DNA of 64,000 nt. It comes from Bacteroidales bacterium. GTDB lineage: Bacteria > Bacteroidota > Bacteroidia > Bacteroidales > P3. Where the stretch lies: positions 53,902 to 117,901 of the forward strand of contig WQWA01000003.1 of the NCBI GenBank assembly GCA_009785505.1. The letters are read 5' to 3'. A program made the translations under genes and the position numbers. The notes beneath the pieces are model-generated. The model did no database searches and had not been told where the DNA came from. It saw nothing but the letters and a program-made list of their open reading frames with translations. This document shows positions 44,937-54,518 of the stretch, in pieces (positions within the stretch are counted from its first letter, which is position 1; every line of letters starts with the position of its first letter).

Positions 44937-46268
44937 TTAAATCTCTTTCTTTTTCCAATGATTTGTAGATAAATAAATCATCGCACAAATCCCCAACAAA
45001 GATACATAAACAATTTCCGAAAGCCACACCAACGCAATGCGGTCGGAAAATGTAAACGCCAAAAAGTAAATCGAAAGCACGTAAAACGTTGTGCTAAAAA
45101 CATCAATTGCCAACGAAACATGCGTATTTCCGGTAGCCGCAACAGCATAAAAAACAATCCACATAACGCCTCCGATAACACTCGCCAAGGCCACGATAAT
45201 CAAACCTTCACGCCCAAGTTCAATCAGCGAAATGTCGTTGGTGTAAAGCGACATAATTGCAACGGGAAAACAAATGGTGAGAATAAAAAGTCCAAGCATG
45301 ATGCTTGTGCAAAATATTGCAACTTTTCGAATAATTTGAAACACATACCGTCGTCGTCCTTCGCCAATGGCATTACTGACTAATGTGCTGACAGCGTCGC
45401 CAAACGCCCATTGCGGCGCAAGAATAAGTAGATAAAAACTTCGAACGATGTTGGAAACCGCCAAATTTCGTTCGCCCGTTCGTTCAACAATGACAAAAAA
45501 CAAAAACCACCCAACAACCGACAAAAAATTTTGCAACATCGTGAACGACGAGAGTCTAAGCGTGTTTCGAATCACTTCAAAATTAGGCATTTTGAACCGA
45601 AATAGATTGTATTTTTTCAAATCTACTTTTCGAAAAATGATAATGACGAAAAATGCCAATCCTGCGATTTCCGCTAAAACAGCGGCTAAAGCGGCTCCTT
45701 CGAGTCCCATTTTCGGGAAACCGAATGTTCCAAAAATCAACAAATAATCAAAAATCAAATTCATTACGGCAACAATCAAAGCCCCGATACCAATGTATTT
45801 CGTGAATTGTATGCCCACAAAAAATCTCGACAAAATTACCGCTCCCAACGCAAAAAACAGCGTAAACACGCGGATATTAAAAAACCGAACCGCCGCTTCT
45901 GCAACGGCTTCCGAATAAATGATTGCTCCTAAAATTTTATCGGAAAAGAACATCGCAATCACAACAACAACTGCGGAAAACGCCCAAATAAAATACAAAC
46001 TATTTTCGACAATCGGTCCTATTTTTTCATGATTTTTTTCACCATTTCGTCGTGCAATCAAGATTTGTGTACCGATTCCAAAGCCAAATCCCAACATAAA
46101 CAAAATGATATAAAATGCTCCGGCAATCGCAGATGCTGCCAATTCTAACTCGCCCACGCGCGCCAAAAACGCCGTATCTATAGCAACAACGACATTTTGC
46201 GCCAGAAAACCGTAAAGCAGCGGCATGGCGATTTTCCAGATGTTTTTATATGTAGGCAGCGATTTCAA
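44937..46268 (-). CDS. MATE family efflux transporter
   Basis: 443 residues with about twelve membrane helices in two halves. The first-half signature is IWKIAMPLLYGFLAQNVVVAIDTAFLARVGE-like, with RRNGEKNHEKIG in the first loop. The second half has LRLSSFTMLQNFLSVVGWF and SNAIGEGRRR. Exports cationic drugs or metabolites using Na+ or H+. The start is a TTG at 46268; the next Met (residue 15) would cut into the first helix. A TACCTTTG box ends 5 nt upstream, so the mRNA is probably leaderless. Confidence 0.9.
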   Translation of the reverse strand: MKSLPTYKNIWKIAMPLLYGFLAQNVVVAIDTAFLARVGELELAASAIAGAFYIILFMLGFGFGIGTQILIARRNGEKNHEKIGPIVENSLYFIWAFSAVVVVIAMFFSDKILGAIIYSEAVAEAAVRFFNIRVFTLFFALGAVILSRFFVGIQFTKYIGIGALIVAVMNLIFDYLLIFGTFGFPKMGLEGAALAAVLAEIAGLAFFVIIIFRKVDLKKYNLFRFKMPNFEVIRNTLRLSSFTMLQNFLSVVGWFLFFVIVERTGERNLAVSNIVRSFYLLILAPQWAFGDAVSTLVSNAIGEGRRRYVFQIIRKVAIFCTSIMLGLFILTICFPVAIMSLYTNDISLIELGREGLIIVALASVIGGVMWIVFYAVAATGNTHVSLAIDVFSTTFYVLSIYFLAFTFSDRIALVWLSEIVYVSLLGICAMIYLSTNHWKKKEI

Positions 46269-46270
46269 GG

Positions 46271-46305
46271 GTGCAAAGGTACAAAAAAATTTCGTATCTT
46301 TGCAC
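46271..46305. promoter_or_regulatory. Head-to-head palindromic divergent promoters (MATE / nucleoside gate)
   Basis: GTGCAAAGGTAC at 46271-46282 and GTATCTTTGCAC at 46294-46305 form an inverted repeat with one mismatch. Read outward they are the -7 boxes TACCTTTG (minus) and TATCTTTG (plus). Only 38 bp separate the two start codons. Confidence 0.75.
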
Positions 46306-46306
46306 G

Positions 46307-47275
46307 ATGAAAAAATTTGTAGATATTTTTGTAGATTGGATTCGCCAAGGCGCGAAAACGAGTTGGTATATGCTTCGGTTTATGATACCGATTTCGATAA
46401 TCGTAAAAATTTTGCAGGAAACCGGATTTATCGTATATATTGGCAAGGCACTTTCACCATTGATGGGTGCTATGGGGCTTCCCGGCGAAATGGGCTTGGT
46501 TTGGGCATCGGCAATGATTGGAAATATCTACGGTGCGCTGATTGCTTATATGCAGATTATGCCGACCATCGACCCTCTAAACATTGCACAAATCACGGTT
46601 TTAGGTACAATAATTTTGATTGCTCACACCTTTCCGGTGGAACTAATGGTAACAAAAAGAGCCGGAGCAAAACTTCTGCCGATGTTTGCCATTCGTTTTG
46701 GATTTGGTTTTGTTGCAGGCGTTATACTTTTTTGGATCTATCATTTTTTCGGCATGCATCAAGGTTATTCGGATATGATCAACACGTTTTTGGCAGGACG
46801 AAAAGAGCCAACATTGTTGGAATGGGGCTTGGGCGAATTGAAAATTTACGGGATTTTATTTCTTTGGGTCACCGTACTAATCATTCTTTTGGATGTTCTC
46901 AAACGTATTGGCGCCATTGAAAAAATTAATGCTGTTCTTGAGCCGATTTTACGTGTGTTTGGTATCGGAAAAGAAGTTATACCCATCACTGTTGTAGGAA
47001 TGACGCTGGGTTTGGCATACGGCGGAGCGCTCATCATCAAAGATGTTAAAGAAAGCAAATTGAAAAAACGCGATGTGTTTAATGCCTTGGTTTTAATGGC
47101 GCTTTGCCATAGTATTATTGAAGATTCGTTGCTTCTGATGGCGATTGGGGCAAGTTGGACCGGCGTTTTCGTTTTTAGAATTGTTTTCGCGCTGATTATA
47201 ACATATATGATCGTGAAAATAACCGCAAAATGGAGCGAAGAACGAATGGAACGGTGGTTTTATGCAAAAACGTAA
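46307..47275 (+). CDS. Nucleoside-recognition (Gate) domain membrane protein
   Basis: 322 residues from ATG 46307, 4 nt after the -7 box. Several hydrophobic helices, with the Gate-domain patterns FMIPISIIVKILQETGFI, PGEMGLVWASAMIGNIYG and GMTLGLAYGGALIIKDVKE repeated in two halves. Related proteins are called spore maturation or nucleoside recognition proteins; the substrate is unknown. A long composite hairpin follows the stop. Confidence 0.85.
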   Translation: MKKFVDIFVDWIRQGAKTSWYMLRFMIPISIIVKILQETGFIVYIGKALSPLMGAMGLPGEMGLVWASAMIGNIYGALIAYMQIMPTIDPLNIAQITVLGTIILIAHTFPVELMVTKRAGAKLLPMFAIRFGFGFVAGVILFWIYHFFGMHQGYSDMINTFLAGRKEPTLLEWGLGELKIYGILFLWVTVLIILLDVLKRIGAIEKINAVLEPILRVFGIGKEVIPITVVGMTLGLAYGGALIIKDVKESKLKKRDVFNALVLMALCHSIIEDSLLLMAIGASWTGVFVFRIVFALIITYMIVKITAKWSEERMERWFYAKT

Positions 47276-47388
47276 GAAGCTATCTCAAACGTCATTGAGA
47301 ACGAAGTGAAGCAATCCAAACATAGATTGCTTCGAGCTTTCGCTCTCGCAATGACGAGTTAATTCAGTATTTGAGACAGCTTTTTACG
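47276..47388. repeat. GTCATTG-type palindromic element inside a terminator hairpin
   Basis: Outer arms AAGCTATCTCAAA (about 47278-47290) and TTTGAGACAGCTTTTT (about 47370-47385) look like a terminator stem. Its loop holds a second inverted repeat, GTCATTGAGAACGAAGTGAAGCAATC ... GATTGCTTC ... CTCGCAATGAC (47291-47355; longest run not quoted). It lies between convergent genes. Confidence 0.7.
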
Positions 47389-47391
47389 ACA

Positions 47392-48390
47392 TCATCGGCT
47401 TTGAAATATCAAATAATAAGCCCCTGTTGTTGTAATATTATCAATACAAAAAACAGGATTTCCCTCTTCGTCTTCGCCCATAATTCTTCCGTAAATCATC
47501 CCGCGGCCGGAATGTCCTATTCCTTCAACATCTACGCGCTGCCAATTAAATGGCGTGTTCATATCTCTTGCCAATTGCTTCATTGAATCGAAAAAAGCGA
47601 TTCCGCGACAATAACGATTCGTGCCCGTTGCTTGTGCGCCAATACTTCTATCCAAGTCATGAGCCGTAGTGGATGTGTCGGCAGTTCCTAGTTGAATAAC
47701 CATTGGAAACGCCAAATAACGCTTTATGGTTTCTTCGTCGGTAAAAGGAGAATCTTTTATGGAAAACGGCCATCCGAAAACATTGCCCTGAGCATCCACT
47801 ACACCATCAACATACGCATGAGTCCAACTGCTTGGATTTGATGCAACAGCAAATTTGATGCGGTTATTCGGCATTGCAAGCACCATGCGGTGAACAAATT
47901 GTCCGCCGGCAGAATGACCATTTATGAAATATTTTTCGGAGCGATTGCCTGTTGTTTTCAAAAAATAGTCGAAAATAGCCTCAACGGCGTTGTATGCCCA
48001 TTTTTCTTTCGGATTAACCACTGTAAACGTGCTATCCGTAAACACATTGCCAAATTGGTACATGTTTACGCTCCACTCGTCTCTTGGAAATTCAGGAGCG
48101 ATAACAATAAATCCACCTCTTTCGGCAAGATTCGTCCATTGCGAAACGTTAAATGCACCATTGCGAAGAGCACCATGCATAGCCATCACTACGCGCATCG
48201 TATCAATATCCCCTTGTGATGGAATAAAGTAATGCACATTAATGGGAAGGTGTGCCAACGGCTCATAGCCGGTGAACGCAAAATAATGCTGTCCACGTTG
48301 CCACACTGTTTGTTCTCTTGCCACATTGCAACTAGAGAGGGTTATCGCTAAAAACAGCAATAACGATACGATTTTTAATACTGATTTCAT
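47392..48390 (-). CDS. Alpha/beta-hydrolase lipoprotein (esterase/PHB depolymerase-like)
   Basis: 332 residues from ATG 48390. Signal peptide with lipobox LSSC (Cys about residue 20). The hydrolase core has an oxyanion strand VVMAMHGALRNG, nucleophile elbow GHSAGG, an Asp region around LGTADTST and a late His in GIGHSGRG. The arrangement resembles extracellular poly(3-hydroxybutyrate) depolymerase/LpqC-type esterases, but the substrate is unknown. Anchored in the envelope. -7 box TATCTTTG at complement 48419-48426. Confidence 0.82.
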   Translation of the reverse strand: MKSVLKIVSLLLFLAITLSSCNVAREQTVWQRGQHYFAFTGYEPLAHLPINVHYFIPSQGDIDTMRVVMAMHGALRNGAFNVSQWTNLAERGGFIVIAPEFPRDEWSVNMYQFGNVFTDSTFTVVNPKEKWAYNAVEAIFDYFLKTTGNRSEKYFINGHSAGGQFVHRMVLAMPNNRIKFAVASNPSSWTHAYVDGVVDAQGNVFGWPFSIKDSPFTDEETIKRYLAFPMVIQLGTADTSTTAHDLDRSIGAQATGTNRYCRGIAFFDSMKQLARDMNTPFNWQRVDVEGIGHSGRGMIYGRIMGEDEEGNPVFCIDNITTTGAYYLIFQSR

Positions 48391-48418
48391 CTTTTTTGGT
48401 TTTTTTAGAATGAGACTA

Positions 48419-48447
48419 CAAAGATACGAAAAAAAATCGTATCTTTG
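48419..48447. promoter_or_regulatory. Perfect palindromic divergent promoters (hydrolase / rpoN)
   Basis: CAAAGATACGA and TCGTATCTTTG are exact inverse complements around seven A. Each arm is the -7 box of one of the two divergent genes. rpoN begins 4 nt after the plus-strand box. Confidence 0.8.
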
Positions 48448-48451
48448 CAAA

Positions 48452-49927
48452 GTGTTACGACAGTCGCTCCATATCAAGCAACTTCAAAAACTTTCTCCCC
48501 AGCAAATTCAGTTGGTGAAATTGTTGCAATTGCCCACTATGGAGCTCGAACAACGCATCAAACAAGAACTTGAGGAAAATCCCGCTTTGGAAGAAATCAG
48601 CAAAGAATCTGATTCCGAAAATCAGGATTCCCTTTCCGAAAGTACTGAAAACACAAATGATTCCGATGATTTTGATATTCGAGATTATTTAGACGAGAAT
48701 GATGTTGCCGAATATAAATTACGTACCAACAATTACGTTGCCGAACATCACGATATGCCCGTCTCGGATTCGTTGGGTTTTACAGATTATTTACTCTCGC
48801 AATTCCGGCTTTTGCCCAACACCGAAACAGAGCTCGCTATCGGCGAAACCATCATTGGAAACATCGATGAAAGCGGTTATTTACAACGCGAACTTTTTGC
48901 CATTGTTGATGATTTAGCGTTTTCTCAAGGTGTTTTGACGGATTTGAAGGCCGTAGAACAGGTTTTGAAAAAAATTCAATCGCTTGATCCGCCCGGTGTT
49001 GGTGCGCGAAATTTACAGGAATGTTTGTTGTTGCAGCTGCAACGAAAAAATGTTGGTGCGGATATTGGCACGGATTACAAATCCGCGCCAGCGATTTCTG
49101 CAATAGCACAACAGATTTTGTCCCGAATGTTCGATGCGTTTATTAACAAGCGTTATGACCAAATTTTGCAACGTTTACACATCTCGGAAGAACAGTTATC
49201 ATCTGCTATTCAAGAAATCACAAAACTAAACCCGAAGCCCGGAAATGCTTATGAAGACTCCGTAAAAATCGGCAGTCAAAGTATTGTTCCCGACTTCTCC
49301 GTAACGCCGGAAAACGATCGTTTTGAAATTACGTTAAATGCTCGAAACGCTCCGGAATTGCAGATTAGCAAAGATTATGCCGAACTTCTGCAAACCTATT
49401 CCGAAACCAATCAAAAAACCCAGTCGCAAAAAGATGCGGTTACCTTTGTTCGACAAAAAATAGACTCTGCAAAATCGTTTATTGAGTCCATCAAACTTCG
49501 TCAACACACGCTTTTGGGAACCATGGAAACCATCGTAGACTTACAAGCGGATTATTTCAAAAATGGTGATATAACGATGTTGAAACCTATGAAATTGCAA
49601 GATGTTGCGGATGCCGTAAGGTTAGATATTTCAACGATTTCGAGAGTGGTAAACAGCAAATATGTACAAACGCCATTTGGAATTTTTTTACTGAGAGATT
49701 TGTTTTCAAATGCGGTTTCCAACGAAGCCGGCGACGATGTTACTTCTGCCGAAATTAAAGCACAAATCAAAGAAATTATCGAAAACGAAGACAAACGAAA
49801 TCCATTGAACGATGATGCCCTCACAGCTATTTTAGTCGAAAAAGGCTATTCTTTAGTGAGGCGAACGGTTGCTAAATACCGTGAAGGACTTGGTTTTGAC
49901 GTGGCTCGATTGCGAAAGTCTATCTAA
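48452..49927 (+). CDS. rpoN: RNA polymerase sigma-54 factor
   Basis: 491 residues from GTG 48452 (VLRQSLHIKQLQKLSPQQIQ); the -7 box ends 4 nt before it, so longer upstream frames are not transcribed. Region I has the Gln-rich LSPQQIQLVKLLQLPTMELEQRI with QELEENPALEE. Region III ends with the RpoN box VRRTVAKYREGL. Recognises -24/-12 promoters and needs an NtrC-type activator such as the one at 39137. About residues 201-213 (GADIGTDYKSAPA) are encoded by a palindromic repeat inserted in frame before the core-binding region. Overlaps the convergent mltG by 8 bp. Confidence 0.95.
   Translation: MLRQSLHIKQLQKLSPQQIQLVKLLQLPTMELEQRIKQELEENPALEEISKESDSENQDSLSESTENTNDSDDFDIRDYLDENDVAEYKLRTNNYVAEHHDMPVSDSLGFTDYLLSQFRLLPNTETELAIGETIIGNIDESGYLQRELFAIVDDLAFSQGVLTDLKAVEQVLKKIQSLDPPGVGARNLQECLLLQLQRKNVGADIGTDYKSAPAISAIAQQILSRMFDAFINKRYDQILQRLHISEEQLSSAIQEITKLNPKPGNAYEDSVKIGSQSIVPDFSVTPENDRFEITLNARNAPELQISKDYAELLQTYSETNQKTQSQKDAVTFVRQKIDSAKSFIESIKLRQHTLLGTMETIVDLQADYFKNGDITMLKPMKLQDVADAVRLDISTISRVVNSKYVQTPFGIFLLRDLFSNAVSNEAGDDVTSAEIKAQIKEIIENEDKRNPLNDDALTAILVEKGYSLVRRTVAKYREGLGFDVARLRKSI
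49054..49090. repeat. Palindromic repeat inside rpoN
   Basis: TGGTGCGGAT (49054-49063) pairs with ATCCGCGCCA (49081-49090) with one G-T pair; the centre reads ATTGGCACGGATTACAA. In frame. A different sequence family from the TTCGAC elements. Confidence 0.7.
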
Positions 49928-50945
49928 TGCCCCTGCGATTTAATTCTGCCCAATACAATCGCGCATTCCGCACGTGTTCCGCATGTGTTGTTGCGAAAAC
50001 GTGATATCCCGAAAAGTCCGCACGAGCACAGAAAAACAGATAATTTGTGGAAGGGGAATTCAGTACAGCATCCAACGAAGTCGGCGAAGGAAAATTAACA
50101 GGTCCCGGTGGCAATCCTCTATGGATATATGTGTTGAATGGTGATTCGTATCTTAAGTGCGCGTGCAAAATCCGCCTCAATGTAAAGTCGCCAACTGCGA
50201 ATTTTACGGTTGGATCGGCTTGTAATAACATTCCTCGTCTCAAACGGTTCAAATAAACCGATGCCATTGTCGGCATTTCACTAACCCGATTGGTTTCTGC
50301 TTGAATTATTGAGGCTAAAATTGCGACTTCTATCGGTGTTAAATTTCGAGCTGTGGCTCTTCTTCTGCGGTCTTCGTTCCAAAATCGTTCGTGTTCCGTA
50401 CGCATTCTTTCTACAAATTGCGATGGGGCTATGTTCCACCACATATCGTATGTGTTTGGAATAAAAATTGCTTTAACATTGTATCGTGTAAGTCCGTTTC
50501 TTTCTAAAAAATCCGGATCAAGAATCGCATCCATCAAGCTTGCCGAATCCATTTCAAGCACATCACTGACTCTGGATGCAAACTGATCCAACGTTCGGAT
50601 ATTATTGAATGTCAGTCGAGTTGGTGTTTGCTTTCCGCTACGTAAAATGGTTACCAATTCTCGGTTGTTCATGCCTTTTCTAAGTTCATAACGACCTGGT
50701 CTCACTAAATTTTGATAAGATTTTTGTCGTTGCCAAATATCAAAAAACCGCGGATTTCTTAAAAAATCATTTTTAATTAAACTATCTTTCACTTGCTGAT
50801 ATGTGCTTCCTGTAGGAATGTACAAGAATCCATCTTTTTGTACGTTTGGTGCAAGCATGACTTGATAACCTCCTAAAAAGGCTATTCCACCTGTTATAAA
50901 GAATCCGATTAAGGCAAGTATTGTTCTTTTTTTTCTTTTTGTCAT
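49920..50945 (-). CDS. mltG: Endolytic transglycosylase MltG
   Basis: 341 residues. One N-terminal membrane helix (about 9-29), a LysM-like region (SKQQ-less form, GSTYQQVKDSLIKN), then the YceG catalytic domain with the Glu in ASIIQAETNRVSEMPTMASVYLNRL and LLQADPTVKFAVGD, closing IHRGLPPGPVNFPSPTSLDA. Cuts nascent glycan strands and sets their length. The -7 box TATCTTTG at complement 50950-50957 ends 4 nt before the ATG. Confidence 0.95.
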   Translation of the reverse strand: MTKRKKRTILALIGFFITGGIAFLGGYQVMLAPNVQKDGFLYIPTGSTYQQVKDSLIKNDFLRNPRFFDIWQRQKSYQNLVRPGRYELRKGMNNRELVTILRSGKQTPTRLTFNNIRTLDQFASRVSDVLEMDSASLMDAILDPDFLERNGLTRYNVKAIFIPNTYDMWWNIAPSQFVERMRTEHERFWNEDRRRRATARNLTPIEVAILASIIQAETNRVSEMPTMASVYLNRLRRGMLLQADPTVKFAVGDFTLRRILHAHLRYESPFNTYIHRGLPPGPVNFPSPTSLDAVLNSPSTNYLFFCARADFSGYHVFATTHAEHVRNARLYWAELNRRGIR

Positions 50946-50949
50946 GGTG

Positions 50950-50957
50950 CAAAGATA
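50950..50957 (-). promoter_or_regulatory. -7 element, leaderless mltG promoter
   Basis: TATCTTTG on the minus strand, 4 nt before the ATG. Confidence 0.75.
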
Positions 50958-51388
50958 CGAAAAAAACTACAATGATTTTCCAAATTTAAACTTTTTTTTA
51001 TCAACATTGCATTTATATTTTATTATAAAAAAAATATAGTATTATAATTTTAGCATTGTTAATATCTGAATAACTTTTTTTGAAAAATTTGTTTTTTTGA
51101 AAAATGTTTTTTTATACTTTTTTACAAACAAGTTATTAAATCAAAAATATTTTATTTTCAGTATTTTAATAAAATTATGAACAAGTTGTTGGTAATCCAT
51201 TTTGTTAATTAAAAAGATATCAACATTGATATTTTTGATGTTGATAATTTATGATAAATTCTGATAACTTTTGCAAAAAATAAGTTATCAACAACACTAA
51301 AAAAACTTATCAACAAACAATACGCTGTTAAAAAAAACTTATTAACAATAAGTCATAAATCATAAATTATCAGTAATTTTGTAAAAAA
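50958..51388. other. Candidate chromosomal replication origin (oriC)
   Basis: About 430 bp with no gene and extreme AT content. Four copies of the 9-mer TTATCAACA, one base from the DnaA-box consensus TTATCCACA: plus strand 50998-51006, 51285-51293 and 51307-51315; minus strand 51239-51247. One-mismatch relatives lie at 51187-51195 (minus), 51217-51225 and 51339-51347. AT stretches at 51005-51180 could be the unwinding element. Flanking genes diverge (mltG left, rpiB right). Two parS-like sites are 9.5 kb away. No dnaA is in the window. Confidence 0.62.
51374..51381 (+). promoter_or_regulatory. -7 element of rpiB
   Basis: TAATTTTG, 7 nt before the first ATG at 51389. Confidence 0.55.
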
Positions 51389-51826
51389 ATGTATATTATG
51401 CAAAAAATACCCATTGCTTCGGATCACGCCGGATTTGAAATGAAACAAAAATTGATTGATTTTTTTAATAGAGAATTTGAATTTGATGATTTAGGAACTT
51501 ATTCGGAAGAATCTGTAGATTATCCTGATTTTGCTCATAAAGAAGCAAATTTAATTCAAAATAAAACTTATGAAAAAGGCATTTTACTTTGTGGAAGTGG
51601 AAATGGAATTGCTATAACCGCTAATAAACACCCTGATGTTCGTGCAGCAATCTGTTGGAATGCCGTAATTGCCAAATTAGCACGACAACACAATGATGCA
51701 AATATTTTGGTACTTCCGGCTCGTTTTATAGATTTTGAAGAGGCAAAAAAATGTGTGAAAACGTTTTTTTCAACAGAGTTTGAGGGCAGAAGACATGAAA
51801 AACGTGTCGAAAAAATAAATATTTGA
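51389..51826 (+). CDS. rpiB: Ribose-5-phosphate isomerase B
   Basis: 145 residues. PIASDHAGFEMKQ is the phosphate-binding start and GILLCGSGNGIAITANK carries the catalytic Cys of the RpiB/LacAB family. Interconverts ribose 5-phosphate and ribulose 5-phosphate. Two ATGs compete: 51389, 7 nt after the -7 box, and 51398, which gives the more usual short N terminus. lutB begins 10 bp after the stop. Confidence 0.93.
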   Translation: MYIMQKIPIASDHAGFEMKQKLIDFFNREFEFDDLGTYSEESVDYPDFAHKEANLIQNKTYEKGILLCGSGNGIAITANKHPDVRAAICWNAVIAKLARQHNDANILVLPARFIDFEEAKKCVKTFFSTEFEGRRHEKRVEKINI

Positions 51827-51836
51827 TCACAAAAAA

Positions 51837-53027
51837 ATGTCAATAACCTTCGACACATACCTCGACCTCGCGAAAAAGGGCATCAACAATAAAGAACACC
51901 GTGTTTATGCGGAGGGTATTTCCGAACGCTATCAAAAAATTTTGGAAAATGCGGACAGCCGATTCAAATTTCCGGAATTATTGAAAAGACGCGCAATGTT
52001 CTGCAAATACAAAGCCATTAACGAACTGGAAAAATATCTGATCGAATTTGATTTTTTGTTTACGCGTCGCGGCGGACGTATCATTTGGGCTTCCGATCAC
52101 GAAGAGGCCAAAAAAGAAATCATAAAGCTTCTTCGTGAAAAAGGTATTCAAAAAGCGACGAAAACGGACTCTAAAACGGCAAACGAACTCCAACTGAAGG
52201 AAACCCTTCAAAACGCAAAAATTGACTGCTTAAAAACAGAAACTCGCGTAGGCATCACAGGTGTAAATTTTTTAGTCAGCGATATCGGCGGTTTGGTAAT
52301 TTGTGAAAATGAGGGTAACATAGCGGTAAATACTTCGTTTCCGGATATTCATATTGCAATTTGCGGTATCGAAAAAATGATTCCGAGTTTGGCGGATTTG
52401 GATAAATTTTTACATCTTTTCGCGGCACACACCTCGAACGAGATGTTGCCATGGAATACACAAATTATCACAGGTCCTCGTCAAGAAAATGAAGTGGATG
52501 GACCCAAAGAGTTATATTTGGTGCTTATTAACAATAAGCGTACTGAAGTGATGAAACAGGTAAAGCAACGCGAAATATTTCATTGTATAGATTGCGGTGC
52601 GTGCACAAGTGTTTGTCCGGTTTACAAATTCATCGGTGGAGAGCCTTATGGCGGCGCTTATGTGGGACCCGTCGGCTCAGTTGTAAATCCATTTATGATG
52701 GATTTTTCCCATGTCGCACATCAATCGTATGCGTGTACGCTTTGCAAACGTTGTACGGAAGTGTGTCCGATGAATATTCCAATTCACGAACTCATTCTGC
52801 AAAACCGTAAAGAATCTGTTCGGCGAGGATTTTACGTAACCCTTGATAAATCGAAGATTAAGCAACTTCGCAAAATGATGATTAAGCGTACTGCAATGGA
52901 CTCGTGGCTTGCAAACCAAATGCTGAAAATGAACTACAAAAAACTTTTCGGCAATCAAAAAATCTTTCCCGATCTTTCGCAACGCAGTTTTAATGTGCGA
53001 TACCGAGAACAGAACACTATCAAATAA
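51837..53027 (+). CDS. LutB-like iron-sulfur protein
   Basis: 396 residues. N-terminal LUD-type domain (about 30-215, with TRVGITGVNFLVSDIGGLVICENEGN). Then two [4Fe-4S] motifs, CIDCGACTSVCPVYK and CTLCKRCTEVCPMNIP. LutB works with LutA and LutC to oxidise L-lactate to pyruvate in other bacteria. Neither partner lies next to it here, so the electron route is not shown. Terminated by the bidirectional hairpin at 53030-53067. Confidence 0.9.
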   Translation: MSITFDTYLDLAKKGINNKEHRVYAEGISERYQKILENADSRFKFPELLKRRAMFCKYKAINELEKYLIEFDFLFTRRGGRIIWASDHEEAKKEIIKLLREKGIQKATKTDSKTANELQLKETLQNAKIDCLKTETRVGITGVNFLVSDIGGLVICENEGNIAVNTSFPDIHIAICGIEKMIPSLADLDKFLHLFAAHTSNEMLPWNTQIITGPRQENEVDGPKELYLVLINNKRTEVMKQVKQREIFHCIDCGACTSVCPVYKFIGGEPYGGAYVGPVGSVVNPFMMDFSHVAHQSYACTLCKRCTEVCPMNIPIHELILQNRKESVRRGFYVTLDKSKIKQLRKMMIKRTAMDSWLANQMLKMNYKKLFGNQKIFPDLSQRSFNVRYREQNTIK

Positions 53028-53029
53028 TA

Positions 53030-53067
53030 TTTGTAAAAGGGCGAGTTTCAAACTCGCCCTTACAAAT
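53030..53067. terminator. Bidirectional terminator between lutB and the PLP lyase
   Basis: ATTTGTAA ... AGGGCGAGTTT CA AACTCGCCCT TACAAAT: a long near-perfect stem with AT-rich flanks between convergent genes. Confidence 0.85.
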
Positions 53068-53071
53068 AACA

Positions 53072-54466
<1,395 letters not shown>

Positions 54467-54482
54467 TTAAGTTTTTATCCGA

Positions 54483-54490
54483 CAAAGATA
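54483..54490 (-). promoter_or_regulatory. -7 element of tpl
   Basis: TATCTTTG on the minus strand, 28 nt before the ATG. Confidence 0.65.
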
Positions 54491-54518
54491 CAAAAAAAAT
54501 TTGGAATTTTCAAAATCT

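Noticed and set aside
47276..47388. Insertion sequence between convergent genes
   Set aside because: Only palindromic arms are present; no transposase gene or target duplications.
51389..53027. Complete lutABC lactate operon
   Set aside because: Only a LutB-like gene is present; neighbours are rpiB and tpl.
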